A DNA stretch of 41,059 nucleotides from Bacteroidaceae bacterium. GTDB taxonomy: Bacteria; Bacteroidota; Bacteroidia; Bacteroidales; Bacteroidaceae. The notes under the pieces are model-generated. The model did not search any database and was not told where the DNA came from. It saw only the letters and a list, made by a program, of their open reading frames with translations. Shown here piece after piece: positions 1 to 8,289 of this stretch. Every line of letters begins with the position of its first letter. Within the stretch, counting starts at the first letter, position 1. The position numbers were made by a program, and so were the translations under genes. The DNA lies in assembly GCA_024688885.1 (NCBI GenBank), contig JAILDV010000042.1:1-41059 (forward strand), written 5' to 3'.

Positions 1-2
1 AT

Positions 3-434
3 GTGACTAATGAGCGGCTACGGTATGTGCTGAACTTGCACAGAACCGATATTACGTTGCTTCTGAAGGAGATGTGTGGAAAAGGGTATCTGGAGTCAGA
101 AGGATATGGTAGAGGTACTAAATATCATATTCCTATGAAGCATAAGGGTGGTAATCTTGTAAGTAATCCAATAAGTAATCCAGTAAGTAATCCAATAAGT
201 AATCCAATAAGTAAAACTAAAAAGAAGCGTATGAGCAAGGAGGAGATCCAGGATGAAATTATGGAGGTATGCACTGATTGGGTGTCGTTGGATTATATAG
301 CAACAACTATAGAAAGAAGTACTGCATATCTGTTGTCGGACATCATCCCATTGATGCTGGAAGAGGGCTTGATAGAGCGTATGTTCCCGGAAAGCCCTAG
401 AAATCCTTTCCAGAAGTATAAGAAGAAAGGGTAA
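3..434 (+). CDS. C-terminal part of a winged-helix (probably AlbA_2/Schlafen-type ATP-binding) protein, cut by window edge
   Basis: The frame is open to the left edge, so the true start lies outside the window; the GTG at 3 is only the first possible codon. The visible 143 residues hold two helix-turn-helix-like segments (about residues 10-45 and 78-140). They are joined by a low-complexity linker in which the motif SNPI/SNPV recurs four times. In Bacteroidales, AlbA_2-type ATP-binding regulators often end in winged-helix domains behind such a repetitive linker, which is why I suggest that family. The N-terminal ATP-binding part cannot be seen. The role is presumably DNA binding. Confidence is good that it is coding and moderate for the family. 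Confidence 0.6.
   Translation: MTNERLRYVLNLHRTDITLLLKEMCGKGYLESEGYGRGTKYHIPMKHKGGNLVSNPISNPVSNPISNPISKTKKKRMSKEEIQDEIMEVCTDWVSLDYIATTIERSTAYLLSDIIPLMLEEGLIERMFPESPRNPFQKYKKKG
162..209 (+). repeat. 12-bp in-frame tandem repeat, 4 units
   Basis: Four units of AGTAATCCAATA (the second has G for A at position 10) lie in tandem inside the preceding gene and encode the linker SNPI-SNPV-SNPI-SNPI. As the unit is a multiple of three, copy-number change would alter linker length without frameshift. A similar 12-bp array precedes the winged helix of the gene at 19996. Confidence 0.9.
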
Positions 435-499
435 TTTACAAGAAAAGACGGACTTTAACGATAAAATTATAAAAAAGATAATCATAGAGTTGTAGAATT

Positions 500-1840
500 A
501 TGAACATGAAACTTAGGAATATTCCTTTCTCTCCGCCGGAGCAATTATGGTTCATGGTTCAAGGTTCAAGTGATAAGCCTGAAACTTGCAACGTGAAACC
601 TGAAACTAACCACACCGTGGTATGTCTGAACTCGGCAACGGCTGCACTGGAGATGGTGCTGCACCTGTTGGATATTCAGCCGGATGATGAGGTGATAGTG
701 CCTGCATATACCTATACCGCAACGGCATCGGTAACACAGCATGTGGGCTGTAAGCTGGTGCTGGTGGATAGCCAGAAGGACAATGTGGAGATGGACTATG
801 ATAAGTTGGCTGCTGCTATCACGGAGAAGACAAAGGTGATTGCACCTGTGGATCTGGGTGGTATTGTGGCTGACTATGACCGTGTGTTTGAGATTGTGGA
901 GGCTAAGAAAGGACTGTTTAAGCCTAACAATGCTTTGCAGGCGAAGATAGGCAGAATAGTTGTCTCTGCTGACTGTGCGCATTCGTTTGGCGCGTGGCGC
1001 AAAACGAACCTTAACGTTAACGATAACGATAACAAGGTGAAGAAGATGGCAGGGGCCATAGCGGATTTTAGCTCGTTTAGTTTCCATGCGGTGAAGAACT
1101 TCACTACTGCTGAAGGGGGAGCCTTAACCTGGCATCTTCCCTTCGGGAATGAGCCAGTGTTGGTTAATGGTTCAGGGTTAATGGTTCAGGGTTATGACTA
1201 TCTTCCCAATGTGCCTAAGAAGGAAGGGGAGACTTGGAATGAGTTGCTGTATCGCATGAGCCAGCTATTCTCGCTTCACGGGCAGAACAAGGATGCCTTG
1301 GCTAAAACGAAGCTGGGTGCCTGGGAGTATGACATCATTGGTCCTTGGTACAAGTGCAACATGACGGACATCATGGCTGCTTTGGGTTTGGTTCAGATGG
1401 AACGGTATGATGGCTTGCTGAAACGTCGTCAGGAGATTGTGGCAGCATACAATCGTGCGATTGATGACCTTAACGTTAACCTTGGTGTCAACGTTAACGA
1501 TAACCTTAACCTTAACAAGGGTGTTGCCTATATGAATCATGTGGATGCAGACCATTGCGGTTCACATCACCTGTATTTGGTGCGTCTGTTGGGTAAGACT
1601 CGTGAGGATGCCAACAAGGTGATTGAGCAGATGGCTGAGAGAGGCATAGCCTGCAATGTGCACTACAAGCCACTGCCTATGATGACTGCCTACAAGGCTC
1701 TTGGATTTGACATCAAGGATTATCCGAATGCTTATCATCTGTTCGAGAATGAAATCACGTTGCCATTACACACAAAATTGAGTGATGAAGACGTTGAATA
1801 TGTAATAACCAACTTCTGCGACATTGTCTCGAAATTGTAA
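500..1840 (+). CDS. DegT/DnrJ/EryC1/StrS-family PLP aminotransferase with repeat-derived insertions
   Basis: This family transfers an amino group from glutamate to a keto-sugar nucleotide in surface-polysaccharide synthesis. Visible hallmarks are CLNSATAAL (about residues 42-50), the PAYTYTAT strand, SADCAHSFGA (156-165) and the PLP lysine K199 in SFHAVKNFTTAEGG. The C-terminal substrate region includes NVHYKPLP and ITLPLHTKLS. The 446-residue length exceeds the usual 370-400, largely because short DNA repeats are read through as protein (residues about 17-37, 170-178, 222-232, 324-339). The stretch between PFSPP and the CLNSAT motif, which normally carries the SGW.TTGP-type segment, is replaced by repeat-derived sequence. 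Activity is therefore doubtful although the frame is intact. It is followed by a four-helix-bundle gene and a sugar-dehydratase fragment, consistent with an eroding capsule/O-antigen locus. Confidence 0.85.
   Translation: MNMKLRNIPFSPPEQLWFMVQGSSDKPETCNVKPETNHTVVCLNSATAALEMVLHLLDIQPDDEVIVPAYTYTATASVTQHVGCKLVLVDSQKDNVEMDYDKLAAAITEKTKVIAPVDLGGIVADYDRVFEIVEAKKGLFKPNNALQAKIGRIVVSADCAHSFGAWRKTNLNVNDNDNKVKKMAGAIADFSSFSFHAVKNFTTAEGGALTWHLPFGNEPVLVNGSGLMVQGYDYLPNVPKKEGETWNELLYRMSQLFSLHGQNKDALAKTKLGAWEYDIIGPWYKCNMTDIMAALGLVQMERYDGLLKRRQEIVAAYNRAIDDLNVNLGVNVNDNLNLNKGVAYMNHVDADHCGSHHLYLVRLLGKTREDANKVIEQMAERGIACNVHYKPLPMMTAYKALGFDIKDYPNAYHLFENEITLPLHTKLSDEDVEYVITNFCDIVSKL
547..609 (+). repeat. Heptamer repeat array inside the aminotransferase gene
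   Basis: Nine successive 7-bp units can be laid out in register: ATGGTTC twice, AAGGTTC, then diverged units such as AAGCCTG, AAACTTG, CAACGTG and AAACCTG. The array is read in frame as protein near the aminotransferase N-terminus. Confidence 0.8.
1010..1033 (+). repeat. Hexamer repeat (CTTAAC/GTTAAC/GATAAC), 4 units, in coding sequence
   Basis: CTTAAC, GTTAAC, GATAAC, GATAAC in tandem. It adds an Asn-alternating stretch (LNVNDNDN) to the aminotransferase, between the cofactor-binding DCAHSFGA motif and the PLP lysine. Confidence 0.85.
1162..1196 (+). repeat. Heptamer repeat (GGTTAAT/GGTTCAG), 5 units, in coding sequence
   Basis: GGTTAAT and GGTTCAG alternate twice, followed by GGTTATG. The 35 bp are read as part of the aminotransferase (residues about 221-232). 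Confidence 0.85.
1469..1516 (+). repeat. Hexamer repeat, 8 units, in coding sequence
   Basis: Eight hexamers of the xxTAAC/xxCAAC type (CTTAAC, GTTAAC, CTTGGT, GTCAAC, GTTAAC, GATAAC, CTTAAC, CTTAAC). They insert about 16 Asn-alternating residues into the aminotransferase C-terminal domain. This is the same repeat family as at 1010, 1843 and 2234-2316. Confidence 0.85.
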
Positions 1841-1842
1841 AC

Positions 1843-1860
1843 GCTAACGTTAACGCTAAC
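1843..1860 (+). repeat. Hexamer repeat between aminotransferase and four-helix gene
   Basis: GCTAAC, GTTAAC, GCTAAC directly after the aminotransferase stop codon and two bases before the next ATG. It occupies the position where a ribosome binding site would be expected. Confidence 0.8.
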
Positions 1861-1862
1861 TG

Positions 1863-2240
1863 ATGGAGGAGATAAAGAAGGCAAGGAATTTTCGTAACTA
1901 CAAGGTATGGCAAGATGCGGTGAATTATGCATCTAAAGTGTATAAGGTGACAGCTGATTTACCTTGGTTCGAAAAGAAAGGGTTGTGTGATCAGTTGCAA
2001 CGAGCAGTTGTATCAATAAGCAGTAATATTGCAGAAGGGTCTGCAAAACCCTCAGACAATGACTTTGCACATTTCCTTGATATGGCATTAGGCTCTGCCT
2101 TTGAAGTTGAGACTCAACTATTGATTTCCAAGAATACCGGTTATATTGATGCTGGACTATTTGATGGGTTAATGGAGGATCTCAAAGATATTGAGCGTCA
2201 GATTAACGGCCTTATTTCGAAAATTCGAAATCAACGTTAA
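1863..2240 (+). CDS. Four helix bundle protein (S23/23S-IVS-type family)
   Basis: The 125-residue sequence has the family signature: the opening NYKVWQDAVNYASKVY, then LCDQLQRAVVSISSNIAEGSA, and a C-terminal helix with ISKNTGYID. Members form small pentameric four-helix bundles. They occur as ORFs in 23S rRNA intervening sequences and, in Bacteroidales, are often scattered in polysaccharide gene clusters. Their molecular role is not settled. Here the gene starts 22 bp after the aminotransferase and both ends touch hexamer repeats, so the repeats may have spread around this cassette. Confidence 0.85.
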   Translation: MEEIKKARNFRNYKVWQDAVNYASKVYKVTADLPWFEKKGLCDQLQRAVVSISSNIAEGSAKPSDNDFAHFLDMALGSAFEVETQLLISKNTGYIDAGLFDGLMEDLKDIERQINGLISKIRNQR

Positions 2241-2316
2241 CGATAAAGGTAACAGGATTGATAAGTTGTTAAGGTCAAGGTTAAAAAAATAGTTAAGGTT
2301 AACGTTATGGTTAAGG
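2234..2316 (+). repeat. Degenerate hexamer-like repeats (GTTAAC/GGTTAA type) at the dehydratase fragment
   Basis: AACGTTAACGATAA, then AAGGTCAAGGTT, and TTAAGGTTAACG followed by ATGGTTAAGGTT. The array runs from the stop of the four-helix gene into the first codons of the next ORF, exactly where the N-terminal domain of that protein is missing. Confidence 0.7.
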
Positions 2317-2558
2317 TTGTTCTCAAAGCCCTTTGGCAATTTTGTGGATATCGTGAAGAACCTGTAAAGGTTATTGACATGGGAACCTTCTATGCTGTGT
2401 CGGCTGATAACCGTGACTTGAACTACGATAAGTACTTCAAGGAAGGTGATACTAAGCGTGCGTTGAATGATGAGTTTAACTCGAATAACACTAAGATTCT
2501 AAATTTGGAGGAAACGAAGGAGAAGATTGCGAGCCTGACGTTTATTCAGAATGAGTAG
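2307..2558 (+). pseudogene. C-terminal remnant of an FnlA/CapE-type UDP-GlcNAc 4,6-dehydratase/epimerase
   Basis: Only 83 codons remain. From about residue 28 the sequence matches the C-terminal domain of CapE/FnlA-like proteins (Polysacc_syn_2C type): VSADNRDLNYDKYF, then an acidic stretch, NSNNTKILNLEETKEKI and a final leucine/phenylalanine-rich end. The Rossmann-type short-chain dehydrogenase domain (about 280 residues with GxxGxxG) is absent. What precedes the conserved part begins inside a hexamer repeat, so loss by repeat-associated deletion is plausible. I treat it as a broken gene. WbuC, whose gene normally accompanies fnlA in N-acetylfucosamine loci, lies at 8425 beyond the defence operon. 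Confidence 0.7.
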
Positions 2559-2629
2559 AATGGTATACCGAATTTGGTGTAGTCTAAACCAGATATCTAT
2601 TCTGGGAAGGTGCCGGTAAAAATAAATAT

Positions 2630-3310
2630 ATGATAGAGATTCATCCGTCTATAGATATAGAGACATTTGCCACCAAGATAAAAAACTCATTGCAAAGGAG
2701 TGCGGAGATAGAAGAACTTCAGAGCATGAGTGAGATTGGCGATATGTCCTCTTTCAGCAAGGCTGTTGTATATGTTACAGTGGTCAGTGTGTATATTGAT
2801 GAGACAACTTACCGCAATTTGGCAGATCGTGCAATAATCACAGAATCCATATGTGCTGCTTTTGCGGAACACCCTAAATGTAAGGACGTAGTTTCACTTG
2901 GCAACTATATAGTAGGTGTTTTCAACACCGCTTTCAAGAATGATATAGACAGTTCGCTGGACAGCGTCGGAAAGGTTATGGCATTGTTTAACTTGGTTAA
3001 TAAGGTCTATGGTCAGACCATGCAGCGAGACATTGCGTATGGCGTAGGGATGAACTATGCTAAAGCCTTATTGGTCAAAAGTATGGGAGGTGATACCCCC
3101 CAGTACACATGGAGCGGTGAAGCAATTACGACAGCAATGAATCTTAGTGAGAAGGCCTCCTACGGTAAAAAAGTATGTGCTTCGTTTACTATCTATAATA
3201 ATTTGAAGGAAGATTACCAGAAGTTGTTTACGAAAGCACTTTTGGAAGGTCATTACGAGGCAACCCCGGTGAATATTGCAATGAATAAGTGGATTAACGC
3301 TAATGTATAA
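2630..3310 (+). CDS. Degenerate class III nucleotide cyclase homology protein (PycC-like), first gene of a RADAR-type operon
   Basis: The 226 residues follow the pattern of Pycsar cyclases. SSFSKAVVYVTVVSV (40-54) corresponds to the first metal strand, SLGNYIVGVFNTAFKNDIDS (89-108) to the second, GVGMNYAKALLVKS (138-151) to the glycine-rich strand, and WSGEAITTAMNLSEKA (161-176) to the WMGDVVNxAxxL helix. In active class III cyclases the two metal-binding residues are aspartates; here they are T50 and N92, and the D/N of the last motif are E164 and T167. It is therefore probably catalytically dead and may bind a nucleotide or act as a regulator. Its stop overlaps the possible rdrA start at 3303 by 8 bp, so the genes are probably co-translated. 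The family call rests on remembered motif patterns and a structure prediction would settle it. Confidence 0.65.
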   Translation: MIEIHPSIDIETFATKIKNSLQRSAEIEELQSMSEIGDMSSFSKAVVYVTVVSVYIDETTYRNLADRAIITESICAAFAEHPKCKDVVSLGNYIVGVFNTAFKNDIDSSLDSVGKVMALFNLVNKVYGQTMQRDIAYGVGMNYAKALLVKSMGGDTPQYTWSGEAITTAMNLSEKASYGKKVCASFTIYNNLKEDYQKLFTKALLEGHYEATPVNIAMNKWINANV

Positions 3311-5804
3311 AGATATGGCAGAGAGACGAACCATCACCTTTGATTTTGACAATGACAACCGTCCTATCCGTGAGTCAGAAATAGAGGGAAAACTATTTGA
3401 GCCCCAATACAGACAGTCTCTACTTCAGATAGAGACCTATTTGAGAGAACTTGAACTCGAGAAGACCGAAGAAAGTCAGAAAGAGTCTAAGGACAAGAGT
3501 TATACCGAGCATATCCAAGCAGATATTGACTACAACAACAATATCTTCGCCTTTGAGGGCGGTCGAGGCACTGGCAAGACCTCCTGTATGATTTCCGTGG
3601 TCGGTATGCTTCAAGACAAAACAGGTTTTGATGCCAAGTGCTATCCCAAGATAGAAAAAGACAAGTTTGTCACCATTGACCTAATTGATCCCGCCTATTT
3701 TGACAAGTCGCACAATCTATTGTCACTCTTTCTGGCCAAACTCTATAAAAGTTTCCTTCAGGAGTTGGAAAAGGCAGGCTCTCGTATATCTACCAGCGAC
3801 AAGCAAGACTTTCTCAGCTACTATCGCGAGGCCCACGCCCAACTTCACCGGCTGTACCACGAGAAGAAAAATGCCAATTTCTCTGACGAGGACCTGATGG
3901 AGTATGTAGAGGAAGTATCCGCCTCGGTGAATCTCAAGCGTACTATCAAAGACCTTGTCGATGCCTATATAGACTGTTTCCACTGGAAGGACACTATCCT
4001 TATTCTGCGTATCGATGATGTGGATATGGACTTCGAACACGCCTCAGAAATGATAGAGTCTATGCGGAAATACTTTGTGCAGCCCAATCTTCTAGTGTTT
4101 GTGTCCTGCAGTTTGGAGCAACTTAAGAAGATAAAGACCCAGGATTTTGTCAAAAAGGTTACCGATAAGAAAGATGACCTTCCGACGATAGCTTGGTGTC
4201 AGGAGTTGGCCGACAGATATCTTGGCAAGGTGTTCCCCCAAAGCCATTGTATTAAGATGCCCGCCCCCGCCACCTATCACGACTACGAGTTGGTGGTCAC
4301 CGGTAAATTTGTCACAGAGGCAGGCAAGGAAGTTAAGCTTGAGAATGACGGGGATGTTAAAGACAAAGAACTATGCAGCCGGGAGTTTGTCTCTGTAAAG
4401 CAAGCTTTGCTGGAGTTGATTCTGAAGAAGACCCGCTACCTCTTCTATAACACCAGCTATTATGAAAGTTACATAGTACCCCAGAACCTCCGCGAGTTGC
4501 GTCAGTTGATGAAACTTCTGATTACGATGCCCGACTACAATACAGGAAATGAGCCCAACCGCCACAACAAGACCCTTTTCAAGGAGTATTTCTATGGCTC
4601 CTGGGTACAGTCCAACCTTGCGGATGAGGACCGCAGGCTGGTTCAGAAGATGCAAAGTGTACACGACATGACACTTTTCAACAAGACGTTGAAGCAGATT
4701 CTCATAGAACGTTTTACGGTAACGGACGATTTAAGGGAATACGAAAAGGCGCCCGTCAGTACCTCCAATATTCTGGCTGTCATTTCTGCCGTTGAGCCAC
4801 AACTGATACAGGAACGTGACCGTAAGCTGTTGTTCTTTATCAAGTCCTACTATTCCATCCTTCTGTATGACACCTATTGTGAAGTGTTGGGTGAGCTTGA
4901 TGAAAACGGAATGCGACCCTTGGAACGCAAGCTGAAAGGCGAGGATGGCAAAACCAACAGTCCTATCATTCGTAAAGACCGCTGGCGCGAATACTATGAC
5001 TACGAAAAGTTGATTGGTGGATCTTTTATCCGGCTGAGCAAACCCAATACGGAAGATACTGTCCTGAAAGCAGAAGGTCTTAGTCAATATGCGACAGAGT
5101 GTATAGCATTGTGCGGGAAGGGGACGTTGAGTGCTGAAGAGTCCGCCAAGATTCTGATGGCAGAACTGCTGATACTATCTATCTACTGTGCCCGCGTCAA
5201 TAGTGAAGATGCCAATTTAAGCATATACGAGCAGTGGAAAACCCTTCCTGCCAAGGAGGAGAAACCGGAACTGGTGATTAGTGTAGGTGCGTTGCTTTTC
5301 AATATCACCCGTTACGACCAGTCCATTTGCCGTTACAGCAAAGTTTTCTACGAGGCAATAAGCAGCAATGCCAGTTACATATCCTTCAAGAGACGCATCA
5401 CCAACGCTGAAGAACAGAAGAACGATTTTGGGTATATCCACAGAGTATCGCTTCGTAACTTCGAGGTATTGCAAGACCTTCTTTCCGATTATCAAGAGAA
5501 AAAGTCAGACTCCCGTCTGTCCCAGTTCTTCAATGAACTGGCTTATGTGGCCGGCTATTCCTTTCCGCTGTACGAGTACAAAGATGACAATCAGGAGAAT
5601 TACAACAAGATACACCTTACCTTCCTGAAAAGAATTATGGAAGCGGTAGAACCCGCCAGGAACGACCAGGAATCCATCAATAAACTGTTTGAGAACACGA
5701 ACCCTCAGACACCAGAAACTCCAGATGCTACAGGAAACCCTGCGCCTGTTGTTTCAGACCCAGCAGCCCAGCACGCTGTTGAAGGCACTGAAACAGCCCA
5801 GTAA
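3303..5804 (+). CDS. rdrA: RdrA-like ATPase of a RADAR anti-phage system
   Basis: A large P-loop ATPase of 833 residues. Walker A is GGRGTGKT (86-93) and Walker B with paired aspartates is ILRIDDVD (D238-D239), which with the helical remainder resembles KAP/STAND-like AAA ATPases such as RdrA. The tail (last 45 residues) is Pro/Thr/Ala-rich and disordered-looking. In RADAR, RdrA forms ring assemblies that work with the deaminase RdrB. The identification depends mainly on the next gene being an RdrB-type deaminase. The start may be ATG 3303 (8-bp overlap with the cyclase-like gene) or ATG 3315. The 3' end overlaps rdrB by about 80 bp. Confidence 0.8.
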   Translation: MYKDMAERRTITFDFDNDNRPIRESEIEGKLFEPQYRQSLLQIETYLRELELEKTEESQKESKDKSYTEHIQADIDYNNNIFAFEGGRGTGKTSCMISVVGMLQDKTGFDAKCYPKIEKDKFVTIDLIDPAYFDKSHNLLSLFLAKLYKSFLQELEKAGSRISTSDKQDFLSYYREAHAQLHRLYHEKKNANFSDEDLMEYVEEVSASVNLKRTIKDLVDAYIDCFHWKDTILILRIDDVDMDFEHASEMIESMRKYFVQPNLLVFVSCSLEQLKKIKTQDFVKKVTDKKDDLPTIAWCQELADRYLGKVFPQSHCIKMPAPATYHDYELVVTGKFVTEAGKEVKLENDGDVKDKELCSREFVSVKQALLELILKKTRYLFYNTSYYESYIVPQNLRELRQLMKLLITMPDYNTGNEPNRHNKTLFKEYFYGSWVQSNLADEDRRLVQKMQSVHDMTLFNKTLKQILIERFTVTDDLREYEKAPVSTSNILAVISAVEPQLIQERDRKLLFFIKSYYSILLYDTYCEVLGELDENGMRPLERKLKGEDGKTNSPIIRKDRWREYYDYEKLIGGSFIRLSKPNTEDTVLKAEGLSQYATECIALCGKGTLSAEESAKILMAELLILSIYCARVNSEDANLSIYEQWKTLPAKEEKPELVISVGALLFNITRYDQSICRYSKVFYEAISSNASYISFKRRITNAEEQKNDFGYIHRVSLRNFEVLQDLLSDYQEKKSDSRLSQFFNELAYVAGYSFPLYEYKDDNQENYNKIHLTFLKRIMEAVEPARNDQESINKLFENTNPQTPETPDATGNPAPVVSDPAAQHAVEGTETAQ

Positions 5805-8289
5805 AGACTGGAAAACACCAGTCAACACTGTCAATAAAGAGCCTTATCTCTACCGAGCCAGCCGTCGCGGGACAAAAGGCTCGTTAGATCAGCTTGTCGT
5901 GCAGTTGGATGTCATTGGTGACTTCTATTTCAGCAAACCAGAGGATGTCTGTGAGTTACATTTTTCAGACACCCCATCAGTCCTTAACCCGTTACTTCAT
6001 TTTTCGAAGGATAAACTGATTGTTGACGATGGATCTCTAAATTGCCGGTATAGGACGATTGACGAATGGCACGAAGTGACCTCACGCTTAGGAGAAGACC
6101 TCTTCACTTCAGCCTACCTGGCCGCTTACGACTTGCAACGCGGCCTCCGGCCTCGGAAACGCTTCTTATGGGATCCTTACCTGAATGTGGAAACCGCAGA
6201 TGTGAACCATCTGTTTACACGCAGTATAGCGGAGGTTCATGCCCACCTGAAAGGCTCATCTGCCAACTTTGAATTAAGCTGGCTCTCACTGATGAATTAT
6301 CCTAGCCACCGAGAGAGCGATTTCCTTCAACTCTTTGACAAAAAGACTTTTGAGGGTGAAGACAAAAAGATGCGAGACCTCAGAGAATTGTACCTCTGTT
6401 TTGCCTCTGCTGTAGCCTTACGGCTATGGTTGTTTGCCAGTCAATCAGGATTGGATGATTCATTAGCGGACATAGAGAAATGGATAAAAGAATTAGACAA
6501 AGACAAAAGCATTGAAGAAATAGGCAGTGTATTGAGTGAGATGTCCGCAATGGCATGGAATTACCGGACAGCATTGGGGTATCGCTATGATATCAGCGGT
6601 ATCAAGGGGAAATGTCCGGACTATGCCATCAAAGATGGAGGCGCGGAACTGGTGTCCATCCTAAGTGGCGAACGAAGCATCTTGTACAATGCCTTCCGCA
6701 AAGCGTATGATGGTGATGAAACAGTTTCACTCTACCTATATTCCTACATTATTTTCAAGCAGCAGTTGCGAGAGAAGATTATCCAGTTGAATGATGTGGT
6801 AGGTTTTGCCAATTTTGATAACTACGAGCGTCGCAAGAGTTGTTTCATCCCAGACGGTTCAATTTACGAACGCCTCTTGATACCGATGGCATTCCTATTC
6901 TTCCTTGGGCAAAAGGAAAGCAACCGCTATATGGAAGGACGGGTAGCGCCCAAGGCTAGCGTAGAGGATAACAGTGAGGCGGTGAGAAAGATGGACCGGT
7001 ATGTAGAAGCCTGGCTTCCGGAAGAAGAATCTAACGAAGAAGATAAGAAGAAAGACAAGAAGTTCAAGGGCTACTATATCTACCACTTCATTAAGGAGGG
7101 TGACGTTGCTCCTTCCGCCTTTGCGCCCCGTCATTTCAAGTTGCGCCAGAAAGTAAAGAAGCAAGCGATTGCGTTATTCGATTACAGAAATAAGGGTTAT
7201 ATCAGTTCTTCCCGAGTTGTAGGCGTTGATGCCGCTAACTCTGAGATTAAGTGCCGACCGGAAGTGTTTGCGCAAGCCTTCCGTTTTCTGCGCAGACACG
7301 ACATTCGGGAAGATGTTAAGAATCATCCGGCCTCACTTGGTTTTACCTATCACGTAGGCGAAGACTTCTATGATATAGTGGATGGTTTGCGTGCAGTTGA
7401 TGAGGTGCTCACCTTTATGAATTTTCGCAGCAACGACCGTCTGGGTCACGCCTTAGTTCTGGGCACCGATGTGAAACGTTATTATGACAGCCGCGACAGG
7501 GCAATACGCGCAACCCGCCAAGTGTTGCTTGACAATTTTGTATGGCTCTATGTGAGGACAGCGAAGATAGCAGGCAGAAACGCCTTGTGCGAGTACTTGG
7601 AACAAGAAGCTAAGCATCTGTACAGGATTATCTACTCGGATATCGCAGACCAAATTCCGTTCGATGTCTATGACTACTACGACTCCTGGCTGTTGCGTGG
7701 CGATGCACCAGAGACAGTCATCAGTGATGTCAAAGAAGACCTGAGTATCAGTGGCTGGGACAAGTGCGCCAAGAATACTGTAGAAAAAGATGTTAATCGC
7801 GCGCGTGAGAATGATAATGCCAAGAAACTCTATTATGAGTACCACTATAATAAACAGGCCAAGGAGAACGGCAACAAAGCGATTATACTGCCCATAGTCC
7901 ACAACCACTATGAAGAGTTTGTGGAAATGGTTGACCGTATCCGTGAGGTACTTCTCTGCAAGGTAGAGCGCCTTCATATAGCCATAGAATGTAATCCATC
8001 TTCCAACCTCCGTATAGGTGAGATGACCAGCTATATAGAGCATCCTATTTTCAGATTTAATAACTTTGGTCTGAACACCCCTTATCCACCTCACGAGATA
8101 AGCGTCTCTATAAACACCGACGATTCTGGCGTGTTTGCTACGTCCTTAGAGCGTGAATACGCTCTGATGGGGATTGCCTTGGAAAAGACAGACAATCCAC
8201 AATTCAAGAATACTCCCAGAGCCGTAAAAGAATGGCTGAACAGGGTGCGGAAGATGTCGGTTGAGCAGAGGTTTGTGAAGGATATTTAG
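5725..8289 (+). CDS. rdrB: RdrB-like adenosine deaminase of a RADAR anti-phage system
   Basis: This large protein (854 residues from ATG 5725) carries the metal-dependent adenosine deaminase signature spread over its length. HAH lies at H172/H174 (AEVHAHLKGSS) and HVGE at H543-E546. RLGHA with H575, ECNPSSN, and INTDDSGVF with D799-D800 follow. RdrB is the deaminase of RADAR; published work reports conversion of adenosine to inosine in RNA and/or of ATP in the nucleotide pool during infection. All expected metal and catalytic positions are present, so it should be active, unlike the cyclase-like first gene. ATG 5725 is the first ATG in frame and lies inside rdrA. A TTG at 5689 extends the frame by 12 codons and later TTG codons are possible, so the start is uncertain. 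Confidence 0.85.
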   Translation: MLQETLRLLFQTQQPSTLLKALKQPSKDWKTPVNTVNKEPYLYRASRRGTKGSLDQLVVQLDVIGDFYFSKPEDVCELHFSDTPSVLNPLLHFSKDKLIVDDGSLNCRYRTIDEWHEVTSRLGEDLFTSAYLAAYDLQRGLRPRKRFLWDPYLNVETADVNHLFTRSIAEVHAHLKGSSANFELSWLSLMNYPSHRESDFLQLFDKKTFEGEDKKMRDLRELYLCFASAVALRLWLFASQSGLDDSLADIEKWIKELDKDKSIEEIGSVLSEMSAMAWNYRTALGYRYDISGIKGKCPDYAIKDGGAELVSILSGERSILYNAFRKAYDGDETVSLYLYSYIIFKQQLREKIIQLNDVVGFANFDNYERRKSCFIPDGSIYERLLIPMAFLFFLGQKESNRYMEGRVAPKASVEDNSEAVRKMDRYVEAWLPEEESNEEDKKKDKKFKGYYIYHFIKEGDVAPSAFAPRHFKLRQKVKKQAIALFDYRNKGYISSSRVVGVDAANSEIKCRPEVFAQAFRFLRRHDIREDVKNHPASLGFTYHVGEDFYDIVDGLRAVDEVLTFMNFRSNDRLGHALVLGTDVKRYYDSRDRAIRATRQVLLDNFVWLYVRTAKIAGRNALCEYLEQEAKHLYRIIYSDIADQIPFDVYDYYDSWLLRGDAPETVISDVKEDLSISGWDKCAKNTVEKDVNRARENDNAKKLYYEYHYNKQAKENGNKAIILPIVHNHYEEFVEMVDRIREVLLCKVERLHIAIECNPSSNLRIGEMTSYIEHPIFRFNNFGLNTPYPPHEISVSINTDDSGVFATSLEREYALMGIALEKTDNPQFKNTPRAVKEWLNRVRKMSVEQRFVKDI

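Noticed and set aside
2630-3310. Active Pycsar cyclase with its own effector
   Set aside because: Metal-binding aspartates are replaced and no TIR or transmembrane Pycsar effector is adjacent; the neighbours are rdrA/rdrB.
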